DNA of 64,000 nt from Pseudomonas sp. (GTDB lineage Bacteria; Pseudomonadota; Gammaproteobacteria; Pseudomonadales; Pseudomonadaceae): the NCBI RefSeq assembly GCF_030683065.1, contig NZ_JAUXMX010000060.1, forward strand, positions 1-64,000. The letters are read 5' to 3'. How positions within the stretch are numbered: position 1 is the stretch's first letter; each line of letters starts with the position of its first letter. The notes beneath the pieces were generated by a model, which saw only the letters and a list, made by a program, of their open reading frames with translations, was not told the origin of the DNA and did no database searches. Both the position numbers and the translations under genes were made by a program. Positions 18,310 to 26,958 of this stretch are shown one piece after another.

Positions 18310-19341
18310 ATGGCCAAACGCCAACTCAACCGCCGGCAAAGCTGGCGCATCGACAAAATTCAAGGCGAGCGAGCTGCCCGCGCGGCCAAGCGCGAGACGC
18401 AGGCCGTACAAATCCTGGAAGGCGGTGACCTCGGCCCCGAGCAGATCGGCCTGGTGATCGCCCACTTCGGCGTACAGGTCGAGGTCGAAGCCCAGGACGG
18501 CGAACTGGCCGGCCAGGTGTTCCGCTGCCACCTGCGCGCCAACTTGCCCGCCATGGTCACCGGCGACCGAGTAGTCTGGCGCGCCGGCAATCAGGGCATC
18601 GGCGTCATCGTTGCGCAACTGCCGCGCAAAACTGAACTGTGCCGCCCGGATACCCGCGGCCAGTTGAAGCCAGTGGCAGCCAACGTCGACTTGATTGTCA
18701 TCGTCTTCGCCCCGCTACCCGAGCCTCACGCCAACCTGATCGACCGCTATCTGGTCGCCGCCGAACATGCGGGTATTCGCCCTCTGCTGCTGCTGAACAA
18801 GGCCGATCTGATCGATGAGCAGAACGCTGTTGCGCTGAATGTCCTGCTCGGGGTTTATCGCCAACTGGGCTACCCCGTACTGGAAGTTTCAGCCCATCAG
18901 GGCGACGGCATGGAACAGCTCAAACAACAACTCGACGGCCATGTCAGCGTTTTCGTCGGCCAGTCCGGGGTCGGCAAGTCGTCGCTGGTCAACAGCCTGC
19001 TGCCTGGCGTGGACACCCGTGTCGGGCCGCTGTCGGAGCTGACCGGCAAAGGCACCCACACCACGACCACCGCACGCCTGTTCCACTTCCCCGGCGGCGG
19101 CGAACTGGTCGACTCACCCGGTATCCGAGAGTTCGGTCTGGTGCACGTCAGCCGTGCGGATGTCGAAGCGGGCTTTATCGAGTTCAACGAGCTGATCGGC
19201 CAGTGCCGCTTTCGCGACTGCAAGCATGATCGTGAGCCCGGCTGCGCGCTGCTCAAGGCACTGGAAGACGGACGCGTCCAGCCACAACGGATGGCCAGCT
19301 ACCGGCATATCCTCGCCAGCTTGCCCGAAGCGGATTACTGA
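18310..19341 (+). CDS. rsgA: Ribosome small subunit-dependent GTPase RsgA
   Basis: A 343-aa circularly permuted GTPase for late 30S subunit maturation. An N-terminal OB fold (about residues 45-110) is followed by G4 NKADL, then G1 GQSGVGKSSL and G3 DSPGIREFG, the permuted order diagnostic of RsgA. The C-terminal zinc knuckle CRFRDCKHDREPGC supplies three Cys and one His. The extreme N terminus is basic (MAKRQLNRRQSWRIDK). It diverges from the methyltransferase gene and is followed by a strong dyad. Confidence 0.97.
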   Translation: MAKRQLNRRQSWRIDKIQGERAARAAKRETQAVQILEGGDLGPEQIGLVIAHFGVQVEVEAQDGELAGQVFRCHLRANLPAMVTGDRVVWRAGNQGIGVIVAQLPRKTELCRPDTRGQLKPVAANVDLIVIVFAPLPEPHANLIDRYLVAAEHAGIRPLLLLNKADLIDEQNAVALNVLLGVYRQLGYPVLEVSAHQGDGMEQLKQQLDGHVSVFVGQSGVGKSSLVNSLLPGVDTRVGPLSELTGKGTHTTTTARLFHFPGGGELVDSPGIREFGLVHVSRADVEAGFIEFNELIGQCRFRDCKHDREPGCALLKALEDGRVQPQRMASYRHILASLPEADY

Positions 19342-19347
19342 AACGAA

Positions 19348-19371
19348 CAGGCCGCGATCACTCGCGGCCTG
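19348..19371. terminator. Inverted repeat between convergent rsgA and motB
   Basis: CAGGCCGCG pairs with CGCGGCCTG around ATCACT, lying between the rsgA stop and the motB stop. There is no T tract on either side, so it is a stable stem that may end transcripts from both sides less efficiently than a standard intrinsic terminator. Confidence 0.5.
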
Positions 19372-19387
19372 CTTGGACACTGACAGC

Positions 19388-20389
19388 TCATTCGCTCGGC
19401 TGGTCGAGCTGCAACACCCCATCCTCGAAAAGATTCAAGCGCTCAAGCGACTCCACCGGATCCGCGGCAGGCGACGGCGGTTCGGCGCTGCTGCCCGGCA
19501 CCTCAGGCGCTATTTCGACGGCACCTTCCTGCTCGCCTTCGATATCCCGCTGAGCCTTTTTGGTTAACACGACGATATCGATACGCCGATTAACCGGATT
19601 AAGCGGGTCGTCGCGATCAAACAACGCCGACGAGGCGTAGCCAACCACTCGAGCCACCTGATCCTCGTCGTAACCGCCCGCTATCAAGGCACGCCGAGCA
19701 GCATTGGCCCGATTTGCCGAGAGTTCCCAATTACCGAACTCACCGACACCGGCAAACGGTTTGGCATCGGTGTGGCCGCTGATGCTGATCTTGTTCGGCA
19801 CCGCCCTGATGGTGTCGGCCATGGCCAGCAGTATGTCCTCGAAATACGGTTGCAAGCGCGCACTGCCGCTGTCGAACATCGGCCGGTTCTCGGCATCGAT
19901 AATCTGGATACGCAAGCCGTCCTGAGTAATTTCGAAGAGGATCTGATCCTTGAAACGCTGTAGCTGTGGATTCTCCTCAACCTTGTTCTGCAGTTCCTGC
20001 AACAACAACTCGAGACGTTCGCGCTCCAGCTCCTCAGTCATGCCTTCGACTAGCGAAGGAGCAACCTGCCCAGGCTCGATCTCGACCTCCTCGCCCTCGG
20101 TCTGATCATCGACCTGCTGATTTAACGTGCGATCCGGCGCAGGCGTTGGCGAGCCGCCAAGGTCAATGACAAAGGGACTGGCGCTTTCGGAAAAACCGAT
20201 AGGATCCTGGAAATAACCCGATATCAGCTTCTTCTGCTCAGGCGTGGCCGTGGTCATCAGCCACATCACCAGAAAGAAGGCCATCATCGCCGTAGCGAAG
20301 TCGGCAAAAGCAATCTTCCAGGCGCCGCCATGGTGCCCGCCAGCCACTTTCTTGATTCGTTTGACGATAATCGGCTGATTATTTTCCAT
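19388..20389 (-). CDS. motB: Flagellar stator protein MotB
   Basis: A 333-aa inner-membrane protein that anchors the stator to peptidoglycan. The cytoplasmic N terminus is basic. One transmembrane helix (about residues 26-48, AFADFATAMMAFFLVMWLM) carries the proton-accepting Asp30. A long plug and linker region follows, then an OmpA-like peptidoglycan-binding domain at about 165-275 (ISGHTDAKPF, SANRANAARRALI, NRRIDIVV). The last 50 residues form an acidic, proline-rich tail that is longer than in enteric MotB. It starts 11 bases after the motA stop. Confidence 0.96.
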   Translation of the reverse strand: MENNQPIIVKRIKKVAGGHHGGAWKIAFADFATAMMAFFLVMWLMTTATPEQKKLISGYFQDPIGFSESASPFVIDLGGSPTPAPDRTLNQQVDDQTEGEEVEIEPGQVAPSLVEGMTEELERERLELLLQELQNKVEENPQLQRFKDQILFEITQDGLRIQIIDAENRPMFDSGSARLQPYFEDILLAMADTIRAVPNKISISGHTDAKPFAGVGEFGNWELSANRANAARRALIAGGYDEDQVARVVGYASSALFDRDDPLNPVNRRIDIVVLTKKAQRDIEGEQEGAVEIAPEVPGSSAEPPSPAADPVESLERLNLFEDGVLQLDQPSE

Positions 20390-20399
20390 GGTTCAGCTG

Positions 20400-21251
20400 T
20401 CAGCTCCCACGCATGGCCTGCTCAAGCTCGGTAAAGCTTGGCCGATGCGCCGGGTAAAGCACCTTGCGCCCGAACTCCACTGCAAGCGATGGCGGCATAC
20501 CTGACGCTGAAGCCACTAGCGCAGCCTTGATTGCCTCATACACATTGAGTTCTTCTTTGGCGTCGTGCTCCAGCGCAGAAGCCAGCGGACCAAAAAAGCC
20601 ATAGGAGGCGAGAATACCTAGAAAGGTGCCGACCAAGGCGGTGCCGACTTTCTGGCCGATTTCGGCATTATCGGCTTCAGCCAGAATGGACATGGTGATT
20701 ACAATACCCAATACCGCCGCCACAATGCCCATAGCGGGCAAGCCATCGGCAACCTTCGCCACGGCATGGGCAGGGTGATCGATATCTTCTTTAAGGCTCG
20801 CCAGCTCCATATCGAACAGACCTTCCAGCTCGTGCGGCGCCATGTTGCCGGAGGACATGATGCGCAGGTAGTCGCAGATATAAGCGGTCATGCGCTGGTC
20901 TTTGAGGATACCGGGGTACTTGCTGAAAATCGGACTGGCACTGGGGTCTTCAACATCAGCCTCGATTGCCATCATGCCTTCACGACGACTCTTATTAAGA
21001 ATCTCATATATCAGCTGGAGCACGCTAAGGTAGTAGGTATGGGTAAAGCGCGAGCTGAACATGCTCAGGGATTTTTTGAACACCGACATAAAAGCGCTGC
21101 CGGGATTGGCCTGCAGGAAGCCCCCCAAAGCCGCGCCACCGATAATCAACACCTCAAAGGGGTGTACAAGCGCCATGAACTGGCCGCCTGACAGCATGAA
21201 GCCGCCAAGTACGCTGGCAATTACAACGATGATGCCAATAATTTTTGCCAT
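20400..21251 (-). CDS. motA: Flagellar stator protein MotA
   Basis: A 283-aa inner-membrane proton-channel subunit that pairs with MotB to drive flagellar rotation. Four transmembrane segments are visible (about residues 2-20, 34-52, 170-192, 202-222). The cytoplasmic loop between the second and third contains the charged torque-generating region. GIVAAVLGIVITM and TFLGILASYGFFGP are typical family segments. A FliA-like promoter lies about 55-80 bases upstream. Confidence 0.97.
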   Translation of the reverse strand: MAKIIGIIVVIASVLGGFMLSGGQFMALVHPFEVLIIGGAALGGFLQANPGSAFMSVFKKSLSMFSSRFTHTYYLSVLQLIYEILNKSRREGMMAIEADVEDPSASPIFSKYPGILKDQRMTAYICDYLRIMSSGNMAPHELEGLFDMELASLKEDIDHPAHAVAKVADGLPAMGIVAAVLGIVITMSILAEADNAEIGQKVGTALVGTFLGILASYGFFGPLASALEHDAKEELNVYEAIKAALVASASGMPPSLAVEFGRKVLYPAHRPSFTELEQAMRGS

Positions 21252-21306
21252 AAAAAGGAATCTTGCAAGAGCCTCTCGTGAGGGTTACGTAAAACAACCC
21301 TTCTAT

Positions 21307-21333
21307 TTATCGGAACTTATGCGCGAGACTATA
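21307..21333 (-). promoter_or_regulatory. Candidate FliA (sigma-28) promoter for motAB
   Basis: On the minus strand TATA, then 15 bases, then TCCGATAA. This matches the flagellar sigma factor consensus TAAA-N15-GCCGATAA in three of four and seven of eight positions. It is 55 bases upstream of the motA start. The spacing is exact, which makes chance less likely. Confidence 0.55.
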
Positions 21334-21370
21334 GCCAGTTAAGTCTAAAAGCCAGCATGGCTAGGCACCG

Positions 21371-22897
21371 ATGCCCACTTCCAAGCCCCTACCGCGCACC
21401 CTCGAATCCTGGATCGACCGGCTGGACAAGCAATTGTTGCCGGTGCCCGTCGAAAACCACCTGAATGTCTGTCGCGCCCTGTCAGATAGCCGCCGCTCGC
21501 TACGCGATATAGCCGAGCTGATGCAGGCAAGCCCTGCACTGGCGCTGTGCGTGCTAAGGGAGGCCAATCGACGGGCAGGTAGTTTAAGCACGCCGTCGGA
21601 AAGCCTGGAAAGCGCGCTCAGCCGCCTGGGATTGCAGCGCACCCTGGAGCTGGTCAAGCGCCAACCCGCTCACCCCCTCAATGAGATCCCCTTGGCACTG
21701 CGGCAGATCCAGTTGATCAGCCAGCACGCCTCACAGCAGGCCAGCGGCTTGTTCAGCGGCCGTCTGGCGCGGCTCTGGCAAGAGATCCACTGGGGCAGCC
21801 TGTTATTTCTCGCGCCCATCTGGTCGTTGCTCGCCGCCCATCCCGAACTATTCGAGCAATGGGAGCAACGCGTACTGGCCCGTGCCGAGCCTGCCTGCAA
21901 AGTCGAACAGGATCTCCTCGGCGTTCCTTTGCTGCCACTGTGCCTGGCATTGGCCGAACGCTGGCGCCTGCCTGACTGGGTGATCCAGGGCTACCGCTTG
22001 CTGATTGCTGATCGCCGCCAACTGGTCAAGGCGCTGCACATCGCCCGCGACAATCAACACCCGCTCCATCAGCAGCAAATGCTCGATGCTGACACCCCTC
22101 TGCGGCGCTGGCTGACTCAACCGGCCAACAGCATCCTGCTGGCCAACGGCCTGGCACTGTCCGCCCATCATGCCTGGAACAGCCCACACAGCCTGCGCTG
22201 GCAGCATCTAACCGGGCTCTACCTGCAACTGCCGCTGGACAATGTGCAGCAGCAGATTCACCAGCACGCCGCGCAAAGTGCGCGCCAACATGCCAGCGCA
22301 GAACTCTGGCACCCCGCCCAAGCCCTGCTCTGGCCTTGGGCCGCTAGACGCCTGCACTACACCGCGCCCACTGCACCGCCCAAGGCAACCGTGGCAGCGG
22401 ACAATGGATGGCGCCAACACTGCGCACAATTGCTCGCGCAGCCGAGCGCATTCCACAACCTCGACCAACTCACTGGCACTATCACTCAAGCGCTGCAGGC
22501 CTGCGGCATGTCGCGAGTGCTGCTGCTCATCGCCGACCGCAGCCACCGCCGCTTACGAGCACAGCAACAGGCCGGCCTGGACCCATCAGCCAATGCGCTG
22601 ATCATTGAGCCACAGCACAGTCAAGCCCTGCGACACCTGCTCAAGGCACCGGCACAGTTGCGCCTGGCGCCGGCCAATATCGCGAAGTTCTCGGCCCTGT
22701 TGCCTGGCTCGCTGAAAGCACTATTTCCCAGCGAGCACCTGCTGATCCGCTCACTGGCCAGCAACGACCGTGTCGTCATGGTCATCGTCGCCGACCAGTC
22801 TGGAGCGCCGCTCAACGACACCAGCGTGCAAGCTTTTGGTAAAACCGCGCAATGTATTGAGCGCGCCCTGGGCAGTTTTGCCAAACGTGAACGCTAA
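21371..22897 (+). CDS. HDOD domain-containing protein
   Basis: A 508-aa cytosolic protein. The HDOD domain occupies about residues 10-230, with the helical opening LLPVPVENHLNVCRALSDS and SRLGLQRTLELVK. HDOD domains resemble HD phosphohydrolases but usually lack catalysis. The C-terminal third (about 345-505) resembles a GAF-type sensor fold by its strand and helix pattern (MSRVLLLIADRSHRRL, RVVMVIVADQSG), though this is inference. Such proteins often act in nucleotide second-messenger signalling. It diverges from motAB with 119 bases between starts. Confidence 0.85.
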   Translation: MPTSKPLPRTLESWIDRLDKQLLPVPVENHLNVCRALSDSRRSLRDIAELMQASPALALCVLREANRRAGSLSTPSESLESALSRLGLQRTLELVKRQPAHPLNEIPLALRQIQLISQHASQQASGLFSGRLARLWQEIHWGSLLFLAPIWSLLAAHPELFEQWEQRVLARAEPACKVEQDLLGVPLLPLCLALAERWRLPDWVIQGYRLLIADRRQLVKALHIARDNQHPLHQQQMLDADTPLRRWLTQPANSILLANGLALSAHHAWNSPHSLRWQHLTGLYLQLPLDNVQQQIHQHAAQSARQHASAELWHPAQALLWPWAARRLHYTAPTAPPKATVAADNGWRQHCAQLLAQPSAFHNLDQLTGTITQALQACGMSRVLLLIADRSHRRLRAQQQAGLDPSANALIIEPQHSQALRHLLKAPAQLRLAPANIAKFSALLPGSLKALFPSEHLLIRSLASNDRVVMVIVADQSGAPLNDTSVQAFGKTAQCIERALGSFAKRER

Positions 22898-22948
22898 GCT
22901 TTCCGTTACACTTTGCTCCCTAAACTCATGAACCCGAAGAGGCCCGGC

Positions 22949-23764
22949 ATGACTGTTTTCGCTGCGTTGCCATTGGTTATCGAGCCGGCGGAGCTGGCGG
23001 AGCGCCTGGATGCTCCCGACCTTATCCTGGTCGACCTGACCAGCTCGGCACGCTATGCCTGCGGCCACATCCCCGGTGCGCGCTTCGTCGACCCGAAGCG
23101 CACCCAACTGGGCCAACCCCCAGCACCTGGCTTGCTGCCAGAACTCGCGCAACTGGAACAACTGTTCGCCGAACTGGGGCACAACCCTAACGCCGTCTAT
23201 GTGATCTACGACGATGAAGGCGGCGGCTGGGCCGGACGCTTCCTCTGGCTGCTGGATGTGATTGGCCACAGCCAATACCACTACCTCGACGGCGGCCTGC
23301 ACGCCTGGCTGGCGGAAGATCGCCCGCTGAGCACCGAGCAGGCCGCCGCGCGCGCTGGCACAGTCACGCTGACACTCGACGACAGCCCGACAGCCAGCCG
23401 CGAATACCTACAAAGCCGCCTGGGAGCCAAGGATTTGGCGATCTGGGATGCCCGCTCGCCAGCCGAATACAGCGGCGACAAGGCGTTGGCCGCAAAAGCC
23501 GGACACATCCCTGGCGCAGTCAACTTCGAGTGGACAGCCGGCATGGATCCAGCCCGCGCCTTGCGTATTCGCCAGGACATGCCCGCAGTACTCGCCAGTA
23601 TGGGCATCAACCCGGACAAGGAAATCATCACCCACTGCCAAACCCACCACCGCTCCGGCTTCACCTACCTGGTGGCCAAGGCGCTCGGTTACCCGCGGGT
23701 TAAAGCCTACGCCGGCTCCTGGGGCGAGTGGGGCAACCATCCCGACACCCCAGTCGAACGCTAA
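22949..23764 (+). CDS. rhdA: Thiosulfate sulfurtransferase (rhodanese) RhdA
   Basis: A 271-aa cytosolic tandem-domain rhodanese that moves sulfane sulfur from thiosulfate to cyanide or thiol acceptors. Two rhodanese domains cover about residues 8-125 and 150-268. Only the second is catalytic, with the active loop HCQTHHRSG. This loop is the special form described for Azotobacter RhdA rather than the usual CRxGx[RT]. The start is the ATG at 22949; an upstream in-frame ATG at 22928 lacks a ribosome site. It is followed after 50 bases by psd. Confidence 0.95.
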   Translation: MTVFAALPLVIEPAELAERLDAPDLILVDLTSSARYACGHIPGARFVDPKRTQLGQPPAPGLLPELAQLEQLFAELGHNPNAVYVIYDDEGGGWAGRFLWLLDVIGHSQYHYLDGGLHAWLAEDRPLSTEQAAARAGTVTLTLDDSPTASREYLQSRLGAKDLAIWDARSPAEYSGDKALAAKAGHIPGAVNFEWTAGMDPARALRIRQDMPAVLASMGINPDKEIITHCQTHHRSGFTYLVAKALGYPRVKAYAGSWGEWGNHPDTPVER

Positions 23765-23814
23765 GCCAGCGCATAGCTGTTACCCGCATGCCATCGAATA
23801 CTCAAGGGATCCAC

Positions 23815-24678
23815 ATGAAACAACGCCTGTTCATTGCCAGCCAATACCTGCTCCCGCACCACCTGCTCTCACGCCTGATCGGCTGCGCAGCCGAATGCCG
23901 CGCAGCCTGGTTCAAGAACCGCCTGATCACCTGGTTCGCCAAGCAGTATCAGGTCGACATGAGCGAAGCGCAGATCGAAGAGCCGACAGCCTTCGAGCAT
24001 TTCAACGCGTTCTTTACCCGTGCGCTTAAAGAGGGCGCACGACCACTTGATACCACGCCGGGCGCAATCCTCAGCCCCGCGGACGGGGCGGTCAGCCAAC
24101 TCGGGAAAATTGAGCACGGCCGGGTATTCCAGGCCAAGGGCCACAGCTTCAGCGTGCTGGAATTGCTCGGCGGTGACAGTGAACGGGCCAGCCTGTTCAT
24201 GGGCGGCGAATTCGCAACCATTTACCTGTCGCCCAAAGACTACCATCGCGTACACATGCCGCTAGCCGGCACCCTGCGAGAAATGGTCTACGTGCCTGGC
24301 CGGCTGTTCTCGGTCAACCAGACCACCGCGGAAAACGTCCCGGAACTGTTCGCCCGCAACGAGCGCGTCGTATGCCTGTTCGACACCGAGCGCGGGCCAA
24401 TGTCCGTGGTACTGGTCGGCGCCATGATCGTCGCCTCGATTGAAACGGTCTGGGCCGGCCTGGTCACGCCGCCCAAGCGCCAGCTGAAAACCGTCCGCTA
24501 CGACGAGGCCGCACGCGCCCCCATCAGCCTGGACAAAGGCGCTGAACTGGGCCGTTTCAAACTGGGTTCGACAGCCATTGTGTTATTTGGCCCGGACCAG
24601 GTGCGCTGGGCAGAAACGCTAGGCGCCAACAGCAGCGTGCAGATGGGTCAGGCTATCGGCAACAGCCAGGCCGACTAA
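23815..24678 (+). CDS. psd: Phosphatidylserine decarboxylase proenzyme
   Basis: A 287-aa membrane-associated enzyme that makes phosphatidylethanolamine, the main membrane phospholipid. The proenzyme cleaves itself at LGST (near residue 254, in RFKLGSTAIVLF), leaving a small alpha chain with a pyruvoyl group. SPADGAVSQLG, YLSPKDYHRVHMP and FSVNQTTAENVPELFARNER are family motifs. The ATG at 23815 follows AAGGGA by six bases. Its usual neighbour here is rhdA. Confidence 0.97.
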   Translation: MKQRLFIASQYLLPHHLLSRLIGCAAECRAAWFKNRLITWFAKQYQVDMSEAQIEEPTAFEHFNAFFTRALKEGARPLDTTPGAILSPADGAVSQLGKIEHGRVFQAKGHSFSVLELLGGDSERASLFMGGEFATIYLSPKDYHRVHMPLAGTLREMVYVPGRLFSVNQTTAENVPELFARNERVVCLFDTERGPMSVVLVGAMIVASIETVWAGLVTPPKRQLKTVRYDEAARAPISLDKGAELGRFKLGSTAIVLFGPDQVRWAETLGANSSVQMGQAIGNSQAD

Positions 24679-24753
24679 GCTGAGCGGCGCCTGAACCTGG
24701 ACAAAGCGCCGCGAGTGATAGGGTAACTTGCATGCCCAATATCACTGCACGCA

Positions 24754-24765
24754 CGGAACGTTCCG
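24754..24765. promoter_or_regulatory. Perfect 12-bp palindrome upstream of the PilZ-like gene
   Basis: CGGAACGTTCCG is a perfect palindrome in the 269-base gap between psd and the next gene. It could be an operator, but no regulator can be named, and a 12-bp palindrome can arise by chance. The rest of the gap shows no open reading frame that I trust. Confidence 0.25.
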
Positions 24766-24947
24766 AACGGCTGCGCATCTGATCAATGCCGCAGCCACGC
24801 GGATAGCACTAATTCTGGCGGCACGCGCCTCAAGCAGCAGACAGATGCAAGGCATGCGGCCCACGCCGGATACTGCTAGAGTTCGCAAGATTAATTTTCA
24901 AGTGAATGTCTCGGCTGAGCTCCGGGCAATGGAGCATCCTAGCTAAC

Positions 24948-26759
24948 ATGGATAAACAGAGTCCCCACTTACTGCTCCGCGTCCCTACACCGCAGAAGCC
25001 GGACCTGTCCTTCTGTGATGCCAGCCCGCGCGACCTCAAGCGCTGGATCGCCAACCTGCCGAAAGCCAATCTCGGGGAAACCGCCCGCCAGCTCTACCAG
25101 GCGCTGATCGAACTCAACCAGTTGCGCACAGCTCCTGACAACCGCCTGCAGCTGCTAGAACTACTGCGCCCTGAGGTTTATTTCGTCTGCAAACACCTGG
25201 AGCGGCACTTTCTCAACCAGGCGATTGTTCTCGATGAGCGCCCGCGCAAAGTTGCCAACCTCTGCCAAGCCCTGCAGAACCATCTAGCCGTCGGCTACAA
25301 ACTGATCATTGCCAACCTGGCTGCGCAAAATAATGGCGAACGCGGCCCACTCCTCAGCATCGCGCTGCAGCGCGCCATCCATAGCCTGTGCGGGCCATTG
25401 ATTCGCGCCAGCCAATTGTATTGCCCCGTTCCTGAAGGCCTGTGGCTGGAACTGCACCAGATCTACCAGATAGCCCGTGAACGGAAGCTGCACAAACTCG
25501 CGATCCGCGACCCTTTGGCCAGCCACACGCAGGGCCTGAGTACCGAGCAAAACTATGTGGTTGCGTTATTGCTTGGTTGCGCGCGCTGCAACCAGATGCG
25601 CCAGAATGCTATCGCGCGCCTTGCCGAAGTCCTTGAGCCATGGAGCGCACTGGTCAGCTTGCAAGCCGGCGATGCGCCCTCAAGCCTGTTTGCGGCAGCT
25701 CCGCAAGTCGACGGTCCGCCGCGCTACACCTCGCTTTTTCCAGAAAAAGAACTGCTCAACGCGCTAGGCATCGACCCCCACGCGCTGGTTGATGCAATCC
25801 AGGAATACCTGCTGCTGCCAGCAGAGGATGCCAGCCAGTCGCGCCTGCTGGTACCGGAAGGGTTCAGCATGGACATGCTGCAGCACCTGAGTGCCGCGTG
25901 GGGCGATATCTCCGAACGGACCTTTAATCGCTCCCAAGGCCAAGGCACTCTCACGTTGTGTATCGGCATGAGTGCACTGCACTTTTTCCTGGCTGATAAG
26001 CGCCCATTCAGCGAGATTCTGCAGCAGCCGAGCGAAACCACGACGGCCGTATTCAACGCCAACACCGACCTCAACACTGCGGATGTATGGTCGAAAGCCT
26101 TCGATGCACAGAAGAGCGCAAACTGGGACAGCAAGCTGCCCATGGAAGAGATCGAGTACAACAATCCCGCCAATCAGGACATGCCGACAGCCGCCAGTGA
26201 AGCTGAGGGCTACCCGACCTACGACCTGCCTATCGTCAACCACAGCCCGGGAGGCTATTGCCTGTCCTGGCCCAAGGACGTGCCGAGCCAACTGCAAGCT
26301 GGCGAACTGCTCGGCGTACAGGACTCTCCCCAACAGGGCTGGAGCGTCGCGGTAGTGCGCTGGATCCGCCAGGTGCGCGGTGGCGGCACACAGATGGGCA
26401 TCGAACTGATCGCCCCGCACGCACAGGCCTGTGGCCTGCAGCTGCTGCGCAAGGCCGAACATAACAGCCAATACCTGCGCGCCCTGTTGCTCCCGGAAAT
26501 CAGCGCAATTTCCCGCCCCGCGACCCTGATCACGCCACGCCTGCCCTTCCAGGAAGGCAATAAGGTGATGATCAACATCAACGGCACAGAACGTCGCGCC
26601 GTACTCAGCCAGCGTAAAACCAGCACCGGCAGTTTCAATCAGTTCGAGTACCGCAGCGTCGAAGAAACCCCCCGTGATACTGATAAACCCGTCACGGCCC
26701 ATGACAGCCAACGCACGGGTGGGGCGGAAGACTTTGACTCGTTATGGAAGTCGCTGTAG
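24948..26759 (+). CDS. Conserved protein with PilZ-like C-terminal region, fimX neighbour
   Basis: A 603-aa soluble protein with no signal peptide. The N-terminal 450 residues are mostly helical with many leucines (RQLYQALIELNQLRT) and no motif I recognise. The C-terminal part (about 460-530) has the pattern GELLGVQDS, WSVAVVRWIRQV and TQMGIELIAP, which resembles a PilZ-type beta barrel, although the RxxxR and DxSxxG c-di-GMP motifs are not evident. Its fixed position in front of fimX suggests a role in the same c-di-GMP or type IV pilus circuit. The start is the ATG at 24948, with GGAG rather far upstream. Confidence 0.75.
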   Translation: MDKQSPHLLLRVPTPQKPDLSFCDASPRDLKRWIANLPKANLGETARQLYQALIELNQLRTAPDNRLQLLELLRPEVYFVCKHLERHFLNQAIVLDERPRKVANLCQALQNHLAVGYKLIIANLAAQNNGERGPLLSIALQRAIHSLCGPLIRASQLYCPVPEGLWLELHQIYQIARERKLHKLAIRDPLASHTQGLSTEQNYVVALLLGCARCNQMRQNAIARLAEVLEPWSALVSLQAGDAPSSLFAAAPQVDGPPRYTSLFPEKELLNALGIDPHALVDAIQEYLLLPAEDASQSRLLVPEGFSMDMLQHLSAAWGDISERTFNRSQGQGTLTLCIGMSALHFFLADKRPFSEILQQPSETTTAVFNANTDLNTADVWSKAFDAQKSANWDSKLPMEEIEYNNPANQDMPTAASEAEGYPTYDLPIVNHSPGGYCLSWPKDVPSQLQAGELLGVQDSPQQGWSVAVVRWIRQVRGGGTQMGIELIAPHAQACGLQLLRKAEHNSQYLRALLLPEISAISRPATLITPRLPFQEGNKVMININGTERRAVLSQRKTSTGSFNQFEYRSVEETPRDTDKPVTAHDSQRTGGAEDFDSLWKSL

Positions 26760-26958
26760 ATTGCCGACAGATCGATTTTTGTCGCATTTTCGCGCCCATT
26801 AACGCGAAAGTCCTGCAGCAACGCGATCCTCACCCACGTCGCACCAAGGCACAAAGCAGCCTTTAGCGCCGGGTGAGGAGAACGGGTATGCCGCAAAGGC
26901 TTTCATTATTCGGACTGCCTGTTGTGGCATATCCGTTCGCGCAGATTTGACTCCCGCC

